Below are positions 36,401-44,001 of a stretch of 64,000 nucleotides of DNA, piece by piece; the first letter of the stretch is position 1; each line of letters opens with the position of its first letter. Source of the stretch: Massilia sp. BSC265 (GTDB lineage Bacteria > Pseudomonadota > Gammaproteobacteria > Burkholderiales > Burkholderiaceae_D); assembly GCF_000740675.1 (NCBI RefSeq), contig NZ_JPXI01000019.1, positions 43,569 through 107,568 on the forward strand. Reading direction: 5' to 3'. The notes under the pieces are model-generated. The model saw only the letters and a program-made list of their open reading frames with translations, did no database searches and had not been told where the DNA came from. A program made the position numbers and the translations under genes.

Positions 36401-37178
36401 CGCCTACCTGGAGTGCATCGCCAGCGAAGCCGATCGCCTGATCTGCATCTCGCACGCGGTCTGCGACGACCTCGCCGCCTGGCTGGCCGAACGCGGGACG
36501 GCGCGCCGCCCGGGCCAGCTGCTGACCGCGCTGCACCTCGGCGCCGACCTCGAGGTGCGCCATGCCGGCGTACCGGTTTCGTCGCCGGTGGCGCAGCAGG
36601 TTGCCGCCCGTCCCAGCTTCCTGATGGTGGGCACGATCGAGCCGCGCAAGGGGCACCTGCAGGCGCTGCAGGCGTTCGAACAGCTGTGGGCCGCGGGCGA
36701 AGACCTGAACCTGGTGATCGTCGGCCGGGAAGGCTGGAAGCCGCTGGCCGACGCCGACCGCCGCACCCTGCCGCGCATCATGGAGCGCCTGCGCGCCAGT
36801 CCCGAACTGGGCAAGCGCCTGCTGTGGCTGGACGGCATCGACGACGACACCCTGGAGCAGGTCTACCAGGCCAGCACCTGCCTGCTGTTCCCGAGCGAAG
36901 GCGAAGGCTTCGGCCTGCCGCTGATCGAGGCCGCCCACCACGGCTTGCCGCTGCTGGCGCGTGACCTGCCCGTGTTCCGCGAGGTCGCGGGCGAGCACGC
37001 GCATTACTTCTCGGGCCTGGACGGCGCCGCGCTGGCCGAGGCCGTGCGCGGCTGGCTGGTCCTGCATGCCGAGGGCCGCCATCCGACCCCGCAAGGCATG
37101 CGCTGGATGACCTGGCGCGAGCAGGCGCGCGCCCTGCTTGTGCTGCTGGGCACACCAACTGAGCGACTTCCCACATGA
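33387..37178 (+). CDS. Giant three-module family 4 glycosyltransferase
   Basis: 1263 residues with three tandem GT-B transferase units. Module 1 (~1-405) has HEGFGLPALEAMACG with the E-x7-E pair E322/E330. Module 2 (~430-825) has RGETSGTVLDCMIYG, where the second acid is displaced, so the motif is degenerate. Module 3 (~865-1250) has EGEGFGLPLIEAAHHG with E1173/E1181. GT4 enzymes use NDP-sugars with retention; fused GT4 polymerases such as WbdA build O8/O9 mannan repeats. Here it probably assembles most of the repeat unit for Wzm/Wzt export. AAGGAAG precedes ATG 33387, which lies 17 bp inside the methyltransferase gene. Confidence 0.85.
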   Translation: MRIVIDLQGAQSESRYRGIGRYSLALALGVARNAGQHEVWLVLNAALGSAIEDIRQAFAGLVPAERICLFDVPAPTAEVQAHNSPRARAGELLREHAIAQLRPDAVLVTSLFEGYVDDAVVSIGRLGNVGDPGEAVTAAVLYDLIPFLNPDQYLRQPEQGSYYERKIASLCQAGLLLAISDYSRQEAIDALGLDPARVVSISTAVDETFHPGAPDPAHLAALHARLGITRAVLMCAPGGFDSRKNIDGLIAAYGMLPQPQRAAHQLVIAGKINDGERQRLADLARQHSLGPDELVLTGYLSDADLIDLYRSCALFVFPSLHEGFGLPALEAMACGALAIGADSTSVPEVIGNPDALFDGRQPAAIAAKIAQVLGDPALQARLREQAALQARKFSWDNSARRAIAALEAQAAARATVPTAPAAVCPLPSRPRIAFLSPLPPERTGVADYAVRVLPTLLPHFEVELIVHQEKVEMPPELAHLPRHPLSWLDQHPGRYQHIVYQFGNSPFHSHMMPLLQRHPGVVVLHDFFLSSMISYEQVTGAMPGVWTRSLLHSHGYAAVQSSIAPDGLDRTKQDYPCNLEILQDASHVIVHSEYARQLARDWYGPQAGADWSPAQLPRAVPAENDRAAARRALGIGEDVFLVCNFGFVAPTKHCLELLQAWLASQLHRDVRCRLVFVGANHGGDYGRSMTETIAAAGAGERVTISGWTSDEDYFRYLQAADIGVQLRTGSRGETSGTVLDCMIYGLPVIINANGAMAEFPHDAVWMLPDAFSQAALVDALETLHADDARRRALGAAGFALMGTRNSPERVGQMYKEALDVAERKQKSGRPALLSALLATPGLDSDDAMLQRLARCVARCPDPLQPRQLLLDVTNIARNDLKTGIERVVRNQLVELLQMRAIGYRVEPVYLAAGDGPPQYRYARSYAARLLGIDTVLEGPDPVVDVLAGDIYYCADHSPHAAMEAARNGLYAAWRARGVWINFTVYDLLPVLHPEFFPPHADVTHAAYLECIASEADRLICISHAVCDDLAAWLAERGTARRPGQLLTALHLGADLEVRHAGVPVSSPVAQQVAARPSFLMVGTIEPRKGHLQALQAFEQLWAAGEDLNLVIVGREGWKPLADADRRTLPRIMERLRASPELGKRLLWLDGIDDDTLEQVYQASTCLLFPSEGEGFGLPLIEAAHHGLPLLARDLPVFREVAGEHAHYFSGLDGAALAEAVRGWLVLHAEGRHPTPQGMRWMTWREQARALLVLLGTPTERLPT

Positions 37179-38902
37179 ATTCACTGCACAACTTTCCACC
37201 GAGTCCCCGGTTGAGGGGTGCCGCCGGCCTGGGCCATACGGCCCGGACCCGAAGCTGGCGCCCCGCTATCCTGTTCGACGTCGACGGCCCGCTCGGCCTG
37301 GCGCTGGCGGCCGCCCTGAGCCTGGGTTACGCCTGGTGGCTGTATGGCTTCCCGATGCTGCACGGAACCGCGCCTTTCTGGTGGCGCGACAATACCGACA
37401 TCACCCAATATATCGCCGGCTTCAACGCCTTCGCCAGCGACGCCTGGCGCTGGCCGCTGCTGCGGGTGAATACCCTCAACGCGCCGGAGGGCACGCTCGC
37501 CACCTTCCTCGACACGATTCCGCTCTACTCGCTGGTGCTCAAGGTATTCACCCAGGGCAAAGGCTACTGGAACCCCTACGGCTTGTGGATCGCGATCTGC
37601 TTCACCCTGCAGGGCGTGGGGGCCTGGTGGATGTGCCGCGAGGCGCGGGTGCGCAACTGGGCCGCGCTGGTGGCCCTGGCGCTGCTGCTGGCCAGCTTCC
37701 CGGCCTTCACCTTCCGCATCTCGCACACCAGTCTGATGTCCCAGTGGCTCCTGCTGTTCGCGTTCGCCATCTACCTGCGCAGTTCGCGCCTCGGCACGCT
37801 GGCCACGGGATGGTGGGTGGCGCTGGTGGTCGGAGCGTTCTACATCAACATCTACCTGTTCGCGATGGTGTCTGCCATCTTCGCGGCCGACGTGCTGCGC
37901 CAGCTGCTGCGCGCGCCCCTCAGCGCATCCTCGGTCGGCCGCGCGCTGCTGGCGCCGGCGGCGGCCTACGGCCTCCTGTTTGCCACCATGTGGGCAACGA
38001 TGCTGCCGCTGCCGCCGGGTTCCGGCAACCAGGAATGGGGTTTCGGCTACTATTCGATGAACTTGCTGGCGCCGCTGCACGGCGGCATCTTCCTGAGCTT
38101 CCCGCATCCGACCGCGCACGACGGCCAGGGCGAGGGCTACAACTATGTAGGCCTCGTCGTGCTGGCGCTGGCGGCGGCAGTGTACTGGCTGCACAAGCGC
38201 CGCGACCCGGATTTCTGGCGCCGCCACAAGGCGCTGCTGTGGGTGCTGGTGGCGCTGAGCGCATTTGCGCTGTCGAACAGGGTATACCTCGGCGATATTC
38301 GCCTGTTCAGCCTGAAGGTGCCGGAATGGCTGAGCGTCGTCACCGCCACGTTCCGTTCCTCCGGCCGCTTCTTCTGGCCGGTCGGCTATGCGATCACGGC
38401 TTTCGCCGTGCTGGGGTTGGCGCGCCATGCCGGCGCGCGGGTCGCCGTGCCCGTCCTGGCCGGCGTGCTGCTGCTGCAGCACATCGACCTCGAGCAGCAC
38501 CGGCGCCATGCGCGCGAGACCGTCGCCCATGCCGGCGGGAACGTGCTCGACGTGGCGCGCTGGAACGCTTTCCTCGGCACGGACATCAAGGCCCTGCATT
38601 ACTATCCACCCTTCCGTTGCAGCGACACGCCCGGGCAGGAATCCCTGCTGCCGGTCATGGCGTATGCGGTGCGCCAGGGCTATCCGTTTTCAACCGGCTA
38701 TATCGCCCGCGCCAGCAAACCGTGCGGCACCCATGAGAACGAGATCGCCCGCCTGCCCGCCGGCACCGCGGTCGCCTTCGAGAAGAAAACCTTCCCGCGC
38801 CTGGACGAGGCACAGCGTCTGATGGGTCCAGGCGCTGCCTGTGCCGACATGGACATCGCCTTCCTGTGCCGCCGCCAGGCTCTCCACCACGACAAGCCAT
38901 GA
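37175..38902 (+). CDS. Polytopic membrane protein, DUF6311-like (GT-C-type)
   Basis: 575 residues, about 10-11 membrane helices after a basic N-terminus. Early conserved acidic loop FWWRDNTDITQYIAGFNAF and a periplasmic-looking C-terminal soluble part (~470-575). This fits DUF6311 membrane proteins, which resemble GT-C transferases using polyprenyl-phosphate sugars. Directly followed by GtrB-like GT2 and GtrA genes, the usual partners of such enzymes, so it is probably the third (transfer) component of a glycan side-branch system. ATGA-coupled on both sides. Confidence 0.72.
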   Translation: MNSLHNFPPSPRLRGAAGLGHTARTRSWRPAILFDVDGPLGLALAAALSLGYAWWLYGFPMLHGTAPFWWRDNTDITQYIAGFNAFASDAWRWPLLRVNTLNAPEGTLATFLDTIPLYSLVLKVFTQGKGYWNPYGLWIAICFTLQGVGAWWMCREARVRNWAALVALALLLASFPAFTFRISHTSLMSQWLLLFAFAIYLRSSRLGTLATGWWVALVVGAFYINIYLFAMVSAIFAADVLRQLLRAPLSASSVGRALLAPAAAYGLLFATMWATMLPLPPGSGNQEWGFGYYSMNLLAPLHGGIFLSFPHPTAHDGQGEGYNYVGLVVLALAAAVYWLHKRRDPDFWRRHKALLWVLVALSAFALSNRVYLGDIRLFSLKVPEWLSVVTATFRSSGRFFWPVGYAITAFAVLGLARHAGARVAVPVLAGVLLLQHIDLEQHRRHARETVAHAGGNVLDVARWNAFLGTDIKALHYYPPFRCSDTPGQESLLPVMAYAVRQGYPFSTGYIARASKPCGTHENEIARLPAGTAVAFEKKTFPRLDEAQRLMGPGAACADMDIAFLCRRQALHHDKP

Positions 38903-39882
38903 CGAAAAAACGTATTTCCCTGGTCGCCCCCTTCTACAACGAATCGGGCAACGTCCACGAGTTCTTCCGCCGCGTGGCCGCGATCCGCGCCGACCTGCCC
39001 AGCTACGAGGTCGAGGTCGTCGCCGTCAACGACGGCAGCCGCGACGGCACCTGGAACGAGCTGCTGCAGGCGCGCGAGGCCTACCCGTGGGTGCACCTGG
39101 TCGACCTGTCGCGCAATTTCGGCAAGGAGGCCGCGCTGACGGCGGGCCTGGACCGGGCCGACGGCGACGCCGTGGTGCCGATCGACTCGGACCTGCAGCA
39201 CCCGCCCGAGCTGCTGGTCCAGATGCTGGAACAGTGGGAACGGGGGGCCGAAGTGGTGCTCGCGCGCCGCATGGACCGCCATACCGACGGCAGGCTGCAA
39301 AAGATTTCGGCGACCTCGTTCTACCGTTTCCACAACATGATCTCGAACGTCCAGGTGCCGATGGACGTGGGCGACTTCCGCCTGATGGACCGGCGCGTGG
39401 TGCAGGCGCTGCAGCAGTTGCCGGAGAACCACCGCTTCATGAAGGGCCTGTTCGCCTGGGTGGGGTTCCGCACCGTGACGATCCCCTACGACCATACCGA
39501 CCGCCACGCCGGCAAATCCAGCTTCAACTTCTGGAAGCTGTGGAACCTGGCCCTGGAGGGCATCACCAGCTTCTCCACCGCACCCCTGAAGATCTGGACC
39601 TACGTCGGCTTCGGCGTATCGCTGCTGGCGCTGCTGTACGGCGCGCTGATCGTGCTGCGCACCCTGGTGCAGGGCGTCGACGTGCCCGGCTACGCCTCGC
39701 TGATGGCCGGCTGCATGTTCCTCGGCGGCGTGCAGCTGATCGGCATCGGCGTGCTGGGCGAGTACGTCGGACGCATCTACCACGAAGTCAAGCGCCGCCC
39801 GGTCTACCTGGTGCGCGAAGAGCATCCTGCAGCGGATGCCGCCGACGAGCGGCAGGTGCGACTGGTGCAGGACGGCTACTGA
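38899..39882 (+). CDS. GtrB/DPM1-like polyprenyl-phosphate glycosyltransferase
   Basis: 327 residues. Cytoplasmic GT2 domain (~1-225) with SLVAPFYNESGN, VAVNDGSRDGT, PIDSDLQHPPE and DFRLMDRRVV, and two C-terminal membrane helices (~230-255, 265-300). The family transfers a sugar from an NDP donor to undecaprenyl phosphate. Start ATG 38899 overlaps the upstream stop (ATGA). The next gene encodes a GtrA flippase, completing a Gtr-type three-gene set with the DUF6311 protein. Confidence 0.9.
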   Translation: MTKKRISLVAPFYNESGNVHEFFRRVAAIRADLPSYEVEVVAVNDGSRDGTWNELLQAREAYPWVHLVDLSRNFGKEAALTAGLDRADGDAVVPIDSDLQHPPELLVQMLEQWERGAEVVLARRMDRHTDGRLQKISATSFYRFHNMISNVQVPMDVGDFRLMDRRVVQALQQLPENHRFMKGLFAWVGFRTVTIPYDHTDRHAGKSSFNFWKLWNLALEGITSFSTAPLKIWTYVGFGVSLLALLYGALIVLRTLVQGVDVPGYASLMAGCMFLGGVQLIGIGVLGEYVGRIYHEVKRRPVYLVREEHPAADAADERQVRLVQDGY

Positions 39883-39883
39883 C

Positions 39884-40285
39884 ATGGCAAGGCTGCAACA
39901 GCTGCTGGAGCGTCACCGCAGCCTGTTGGTCTTCGGCGCAATCGGGGTCGTCAACACCCTGCTCCACACGCTTGCCGTCGTCACCCTCGTGGAGAGCGCC
40001 ATGGCGCCGCCGGTGGCGGCGCACGTTGCCGGCTTCGTCCTGGCAAACTGTTTTTCCTTCTTTGCCAATTGCCGCTACGCCTTCCGGCAATCCCCGAGCT
40101 GGGCCCGTTATCGCAATTTCCTGAGCGTATCGCTGCTCAGCCTGGCGCTGACCGTCGGCCTGTCAGGACTGGCCGAGGCGATGCGCTGGCATTACCTGGC
40201 AGGGCTACTGCTGGTGCTCCTGTGCGGCCCGGTACTCAGCTACCTGCTGCACAAGACCGTGACTTTCCGTGCAAAAGCGCCTTGA
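39884..40285 (+). CDS. GtrA-family lipid-linked sugar flippase
   Basis: 133 residues, four membrane helices, with the GtrA pattern LLVFGAIGVVNTLLHT near the N-terminus, LANCFSFFANCRYAF in the middle and YLLHKTVTF at the C-terminus. It is thought to flip Und-P-sugar made by the preceding GT2 enzyme. Starts 1 bp after the gtrB-like stop; last gene of the polysaccharide operon. Confidence 0.88.
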   Translation: MARLQQLLERHRSLLVFGAIGVVNTLLHTLAVVTLVESAMAPPVAAHVAGFVLANCFSFFANCRYAFRQSPSWARYRNFLSVSLLSLALTVGLSGLAEAMRWHYLAGLLLVLLCGPVLSYLLHKTVTFRAKAP

Positions 40286-40441
40286 TCGAGCGCATTGCGC
40301 ACCGATGCTTGCCTGCCAATGTGAACTCACGTACGGAGCACGGAACCTTGTCCGGATAGAGTGAATTCACATCGGCAGCCGTGCGCGGCCGCTTATGCCG
40401 CGTTGAACTGCCTTACCTATGGCACAGCTTCGGAACCCGCA

Positions 40442-42136
40442 ATGGCGACTGGATCGGACAAGGAAGAAGGTCTCTCGAAACCGCTGGACTTGCAAGGCGG
40501 CGGCCAGAGCATGGGCGTGCCCGCGGTCGGCGAGGTCGAGGGCAATGCCTTCAATCCGGCCGGCGGCCCCGGCGTCAATCACTGGCAGGCCAGCTACATC
40601 GGCCGCGAGGGCCTGGAAGATCGCGGCAACATCTTCTTTGCCGCCGTCGAGATGACGCGCATGCCCATGGTCGTTACCGACCCCAACCAGGAAGACGATC
40701 CCATCGTGTTCGCCAACGGCGCCTTCTACGACCTCACCGGATACGAGGAAAAGGACGTGATGGGCCGCAATTGCCGCTTGCTGCAGGGCCCCGACACCGA
40801 CCGCAGCACGGTTGCCGAAATCCGCAATGCCCTGTGCGAACACCGTGCGGTGTCGGTCGACATCCTCAACTACAAGGCCAACGGCGAGCCATTCTGGAAC
40901 GCGCTGTTCATCGGCCCGATCTTCGGCCAGGACGGCAAGCTGCTCTACTTCTTCGCTTCGCAGATGGACATCACCGAGCGCCGCAGCATGCTCGAATCGA
41001 ACCTGCAGGCGCAGAAGATGGAAGCCATCGGACAGCTGTCGGCCGGAATGGCGCACGACTTCAACAACCTGCTGCAGGTAATCAACGGCAACCTCGAACT
41101 GGCCCTGATAACGGCTGGCAAGATCCCCGCAGCGGCCGAGCCGATCCGTCGCGCCCAGCGCGCCACCATGCAGGCCGGCAAGCTCACCCAGCAGCTGCTG
41201 AGCTTTGCGCGCAAGCAGCGCCTCGAGCACAAGCGTGTCAGCCTGAATTCGCTGGTCGTCGATTTTTCCGACATGCTGGTGCGCACGCTCGGCGACAAGG
41301 TCGAGCTGCGGCTCGACCTGCGGCCCGGCCTGCCGTCCTGCTCGATCGACCCGACCTACCTGGAAATGGCGCTGCTCAACGTCGTCATCAATGCGCGCGA
41401 CGCCATGCCGCGAGGCGGCGCGGTCACGGTGGGCACGACGGTGGTCGATGAAGGACGACGCCTGGCCAACCGGCTGCCGCAGGGCGAGTACGTGGCCATC
41501 TGGATCCGGGACCAAGGCGAAGGCATGGCGCCGGAGGTGCTCAAGCGCGCCACCGAGCCCTTCTTCACCACCAAGGGCCTGGGCACCGGCCTGGGCCTGG
41601 CGATGGTGCACGGCTTTGTGCAGCAGTCGCATGGCCGGCTGGACATCGACAGCGCACCGGGGCGCGGCACCGAGGTGCGCATGATCTTCCCGGTGGCGCA
41701 GCAGTCGCGCCACGAGGACGGAGACCGCCTGGATGCCGGCACCGAGGCGCACGAAGCGGGCCGCAAGTGCCGCATCCTGGTGGTGGAAGACAACGAGGAC
41801 GTGCGCGAGCTCGCCGAGGCTATGCTGGCGGCGGCCGACTACGACGTGCTGTCGGCGCCGAGCGGCGAGCGCGCGCTCGAGGTGCTGGAATCGGAAAAGG
41901 TGGACTTGCTGTTCACCGACGTGATCATGCCGGGCGGGATGAACGGACTGCAGCTGATCGAACAGGTGCATGCCAGGCGGCCGGGGATGCCGGTGCTGGT
42001 GACCACCGGCTACATGGACGAACTGCCGGCACGCGGGATGCGTGAAAAGTCACTGGACGTGCTCGCCAAGCCGTACCAGCACCAGGATCTGCTGGACCGG
42101 GTGCATGCGGCGCTGCATGCGCGCAGAGCGGCTTGA
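40442..42136 (+). CDS. LOV-domain hybrid histidine kinase with C-terminal receiver
   Basis: 564 residues from ATG 40442 (an in-frame GTG at 40361 would add 27). LOV/PAS domain ~65-180: GRNCRLLQG holds the photoactive cysteine (C111), followed by ILNYKANGEPFWN and FFASQMDIT with the Asn, Asn and Gln that hold flavin. HisKA ~190-255 has H205 in AHDFNN; HATPase has NVVINARDAM, DQGEGM and GTGLGLAMV. A receiver domain (~440-560) has VVEDNED, acceptor Asp in LLFTDVIMPG and the conserved Lys in LAKPY. It should bind FMN and act as a blue-light sensor kinase. No separate response regulator is adjacent. Confidence 0.88.
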   Translation: MATGSDKEEGLSKPLDLQGGGQSMGVPAVGEVEGNAFNPAGGPGVNHWQASYIGREGLEDRGNIFFAAVEMTRMPMVVTDPNQEDDPIVFANGAFYDLTGYEEKDVMGRNCRLLQGPDTDRSTVAEIRNALCEHRAVSVDILNYKANGEPFWNALFIGPIFGQDGKLLYFFASQMDITERRSMLESNLQAQKMEAIGQLSAGMAHDFNNLLQVINGNLELALITAGKIPAAAEPIRRAQRATMQAGKLTQQLLSFARKQRLEHKRVSLNSLVVDFSDMLVRTLGDKVELRLDLRPGLPSCSIDPTYLEMALLNVVINARDAMPRGGAVTVGTTVVDEGRRLANRLPQGEYVAIWIRDQGEGMAPEVLKRATEPFFTTKGLGTGLGLAMVHGFVQQSHGRLDIDSAPGRGTEVRMIFPVAQQSRHEDGDRLDAGTEAHEAGRKCRILVVEDNEDVRELAEAMLAAADYDVLSAPSGERALEVLESEKVDLLFTDVIMPGGMNGLQLIEQVHARRPGMPVLVTTGYMDELPARGMREKSLDVLAKPYQHQDLLDRVHAALHARRAA

Positions 42137-42151
42137 GAGATCGCGTCTTTC

Positions 42152-42206
42152 GTAGGGTAGGCGGGGCATGCGAGGCCACTGGCCTCGCATGCCCCGCCCA
42201 CCCTGC
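42152..42206. repeat. GTAGGGT-type palindromic repeat, copy 4 (single hairpin)
   Basis: GTAGGGTAGGCGGGGCATGC arm with the complementary GCATGCCCCGCCCACCCT; arms of more than 20 bp around a 2-4 nt loop with one mismatch. It fills the gap between convergent stops at 42136 and 42211. Confidence 0.85.
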
Positions 42207-42210
42207 CACA

Positions 42211-43746
42211 TCAGTTCGAACGCGGCCCGCCACCCAGCAGGAAGGCCAGCTTCTGCTTGCCCGGCTTGCTTGCCGCCGGCGCCGGCGTCACGACTTCCTT
42301 GCGCGCCGCGCTCGACGGCTCGTAGGGCTTGAGGAACCACGGATCGACCTTCTCGCGGCGCGGCGTCGGGCTGTAGCCGCTGCTGCGCGGCGGGCGCTCG
42401 CCGCGTTCGCCGCCACGCGAAGGGGCCTCCTCGCGGCGCCCACGGCGCTCGCCGTCGCGGGCGAACTCGGCGCGTCCGCCTTCGCGTGCACGGCTGGAGG
42501 GCGCCACGAAGCCCGGCAGCTCGCCGCGCGGGACGGTCTGCTTGATCAGCTTCTCGATGTCGGCCAGCAGGCGCTCGTCCTTGTCCGAGTACACCGACAG
42601 CGCGTCGCCCGAGGCGCCGGCGCGGCCGGTACGGCCGATGCGGTGCACGTAGTCTTCGGCGTTGTACGGCAGGTCGTAGTTGATCACGCAGGGCAGGTCC
42701 GAGATGTCGAGGCCGCGCGCGGCCACGTCGGTGGCCACCAGCACTTCCACCGATCCCGCCTTGAAGGCGTCGAGGGCGGCCATGCGTTCCTGCTGGGTCT
42801 TGTCGCCGTGGATCGCCGAGGCCTTGATGCCCTTCTGCTCCAGGTGGCGCGACAGGCGCGAGGCGCCGATCTTGGTGTTCGAGAACACGATCACCTGCTT
42901 CAGGTTGCGCTCGCGGATGATGTGTTCGACCACGTCGCGCTTGAGCTCCTCGTCGACCTTGTAGACGATCTGCGTGACCCTGTCGGCGGTGGCGTTGCTG
43001 CGCGCCACCTCGATCAGCACCGGCTTGTTCAGGAAGCTGTTGGCCAGCTTCTTGATCTCCGGCGAGAAGGTGGCCGAGAACATCAGGTTCTGGCGCTGCT
43101 TCGGCAGCAGGTTGATGATGCGTTGCAGGTCCGGCAGGAAGCCCATGTCGAGCATGCGGTCGGCTTCGTCCATGACCAGCATCTGCACCTGGCCCAGGCT
43201 GATGTTCTTCTGCTCGATGTGGTCGAGCAGGCGGCCCGGGGTGGCGATGACGATCTCGACGCCGCCCTTCAGGATGGTGGTCTGGCCCTTCATGTCCATG
43301 CCGCCGAACACGACGGTGGAACGCAGCGGCGTATGCTTGGCGTAGGCCTTGACGTTGTCGGCCACCTGCACCGCCAGCTCGCGGGTCGGGGTCAGCACCA
43401 GGGCGCGCACCGGGTGGCGCGCCGGCGACATGCTGCTGTTGGCGTGCGCCATCAGCAGCTGGATGATCGGCAGCGAGAAGCCGGCAGTCTTGCCGGTGCC
43501 GGTCTGGGCGGCGCCCATGACGTCGCGGCCCTGCAGCACGAGCGGAATCGCCTTGGCCTGGATCGGGGTCGGATGCTCGTAGCCCTGGTCGGTCAGCGCG
43601 CGCAGGATTTCCGGCGCCAGGCCGAGGTCGGCGAAGCGCACGGTGGGCGCTTCGTCCGCCTTGACCTGCTCGACCGGTGCGGCAAGCGTCAGGTCGGTGG
43701 GGTCGGCCGGGTCGGCGCTCACGGGAGTATTCTGGATATCAGACAT
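42211..43746 (-). CDS. rhlE: DEAD-box ATP-dependent RNA helicase RhlE
   Basis: 511 residues. Q motif FADLGLAPEILRAL..GYEHPTPIQ, motif I AQTGTGKT, Ia PTRELAVQV, II MDEADRMLD, III SATFS, V ATDVAARGLD and VI HRIGRTGRAG are all intact. The C-terminal ~120 residues are Arg/Gly/Glu-rich (GGERGERPPRSSG) and end GKQKLAFLLGGGPRSN, as in betaproteobacterial RhlE. It unwinds structured RNA (ribosome assembly, degradosome, cold adaptation). It has an acidic N-terminal extension of ~35 residues. Single gene; promoter presumably in the 43747-43960 gap. Confidence 0.93.
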   Translation of the reverse strand: MSDIQNTPVSADPADPTDLTLAAPVEQVKADEAPTVRFADLGLAPEILRALTDQGYEHPTPIQAKAIPLVLQGRDVMGAAQTGTGKTAGFSLPIIQLLMAHANSSMSPARHPVRALVLTPTRELAVQVADNVKAYAKHTPLRSTVVFGGMDMKGQTTILKGGVEIVIATPGRLLDHIEQKNISLGQVQMLVMDEADRMLDMGFLPDLQRIINLLPKQRQNLMFSATFSPEIKKLANSFLNKPVLIEVARSNATADRVTQIVYKVDEELKRDVVEHIIRERNLKQVIVFSNTKIGASRLSRHLEQKGIKASAIHGDKTQQERMAALDAFKAGSVEVLVATDVAARGLDISDLPCVINYDLPYNAEDYVHRIGRTGRAGASGDALSVYSDKDERLLADIEKLIKQTVPRGELPGFVAPSSRAREGGRAEFARDGERRGRREEAPSRGGERGERPPRSSGYSPTPRREKVDPWFLKPYEPSSAARKEVVTPAPAASKPGKQKLAFLLGGGPRSN

Positions 43747-43960
43747 ATTCTTGTTGGACAGTATTTCGTTAGCTCTACGGCTGCGCCTGCTGGCACGGTC
43801 GGGCCTGCGGGTAGCTTCCAGAGGGACGGCGGGCCGGCAATCCGGTCCGCATGGGCCGCGAAGCGCCCAGGCAACAGCCTGGACTGGGCGGACGTAGAGG
43901 CACTTTAGCGGGCTACACGATACCTGAAAACCACCCCACTGTATATAAAGTCCTGTTTTT

Positions 43961-43993
43961 CGTCGGGTGGGCGGCTTTGCCGCCCACCCGACG
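43961..43993. repeat. GTCGGGTGGGCGGC palindromic repeat, copy 5 (single hairpin)
   Basis: CGTCGGGTGGGCGGC-TTT-GCCGCCCACCCGACG, a perfect 15-bp stem with a 3-nt loop and a TTTTT run 4 bases upstream. It lies 9 bp after the anti-sigma-like stop codon, upstream of rhlE, between co-directional genes, and could act as that gene's terminator-like end. Confidence 0.85.
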
Positions 43994-44001
43994 GGACCCC
44001 A

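Noticed and set aside
34698..37199. 833-codon open frame antisense to the three-module glycosyltransferase
   Set aside because: Composition shadow of a high-GC gene; no motifs, whereas the plus strand shows three GT4 domains.
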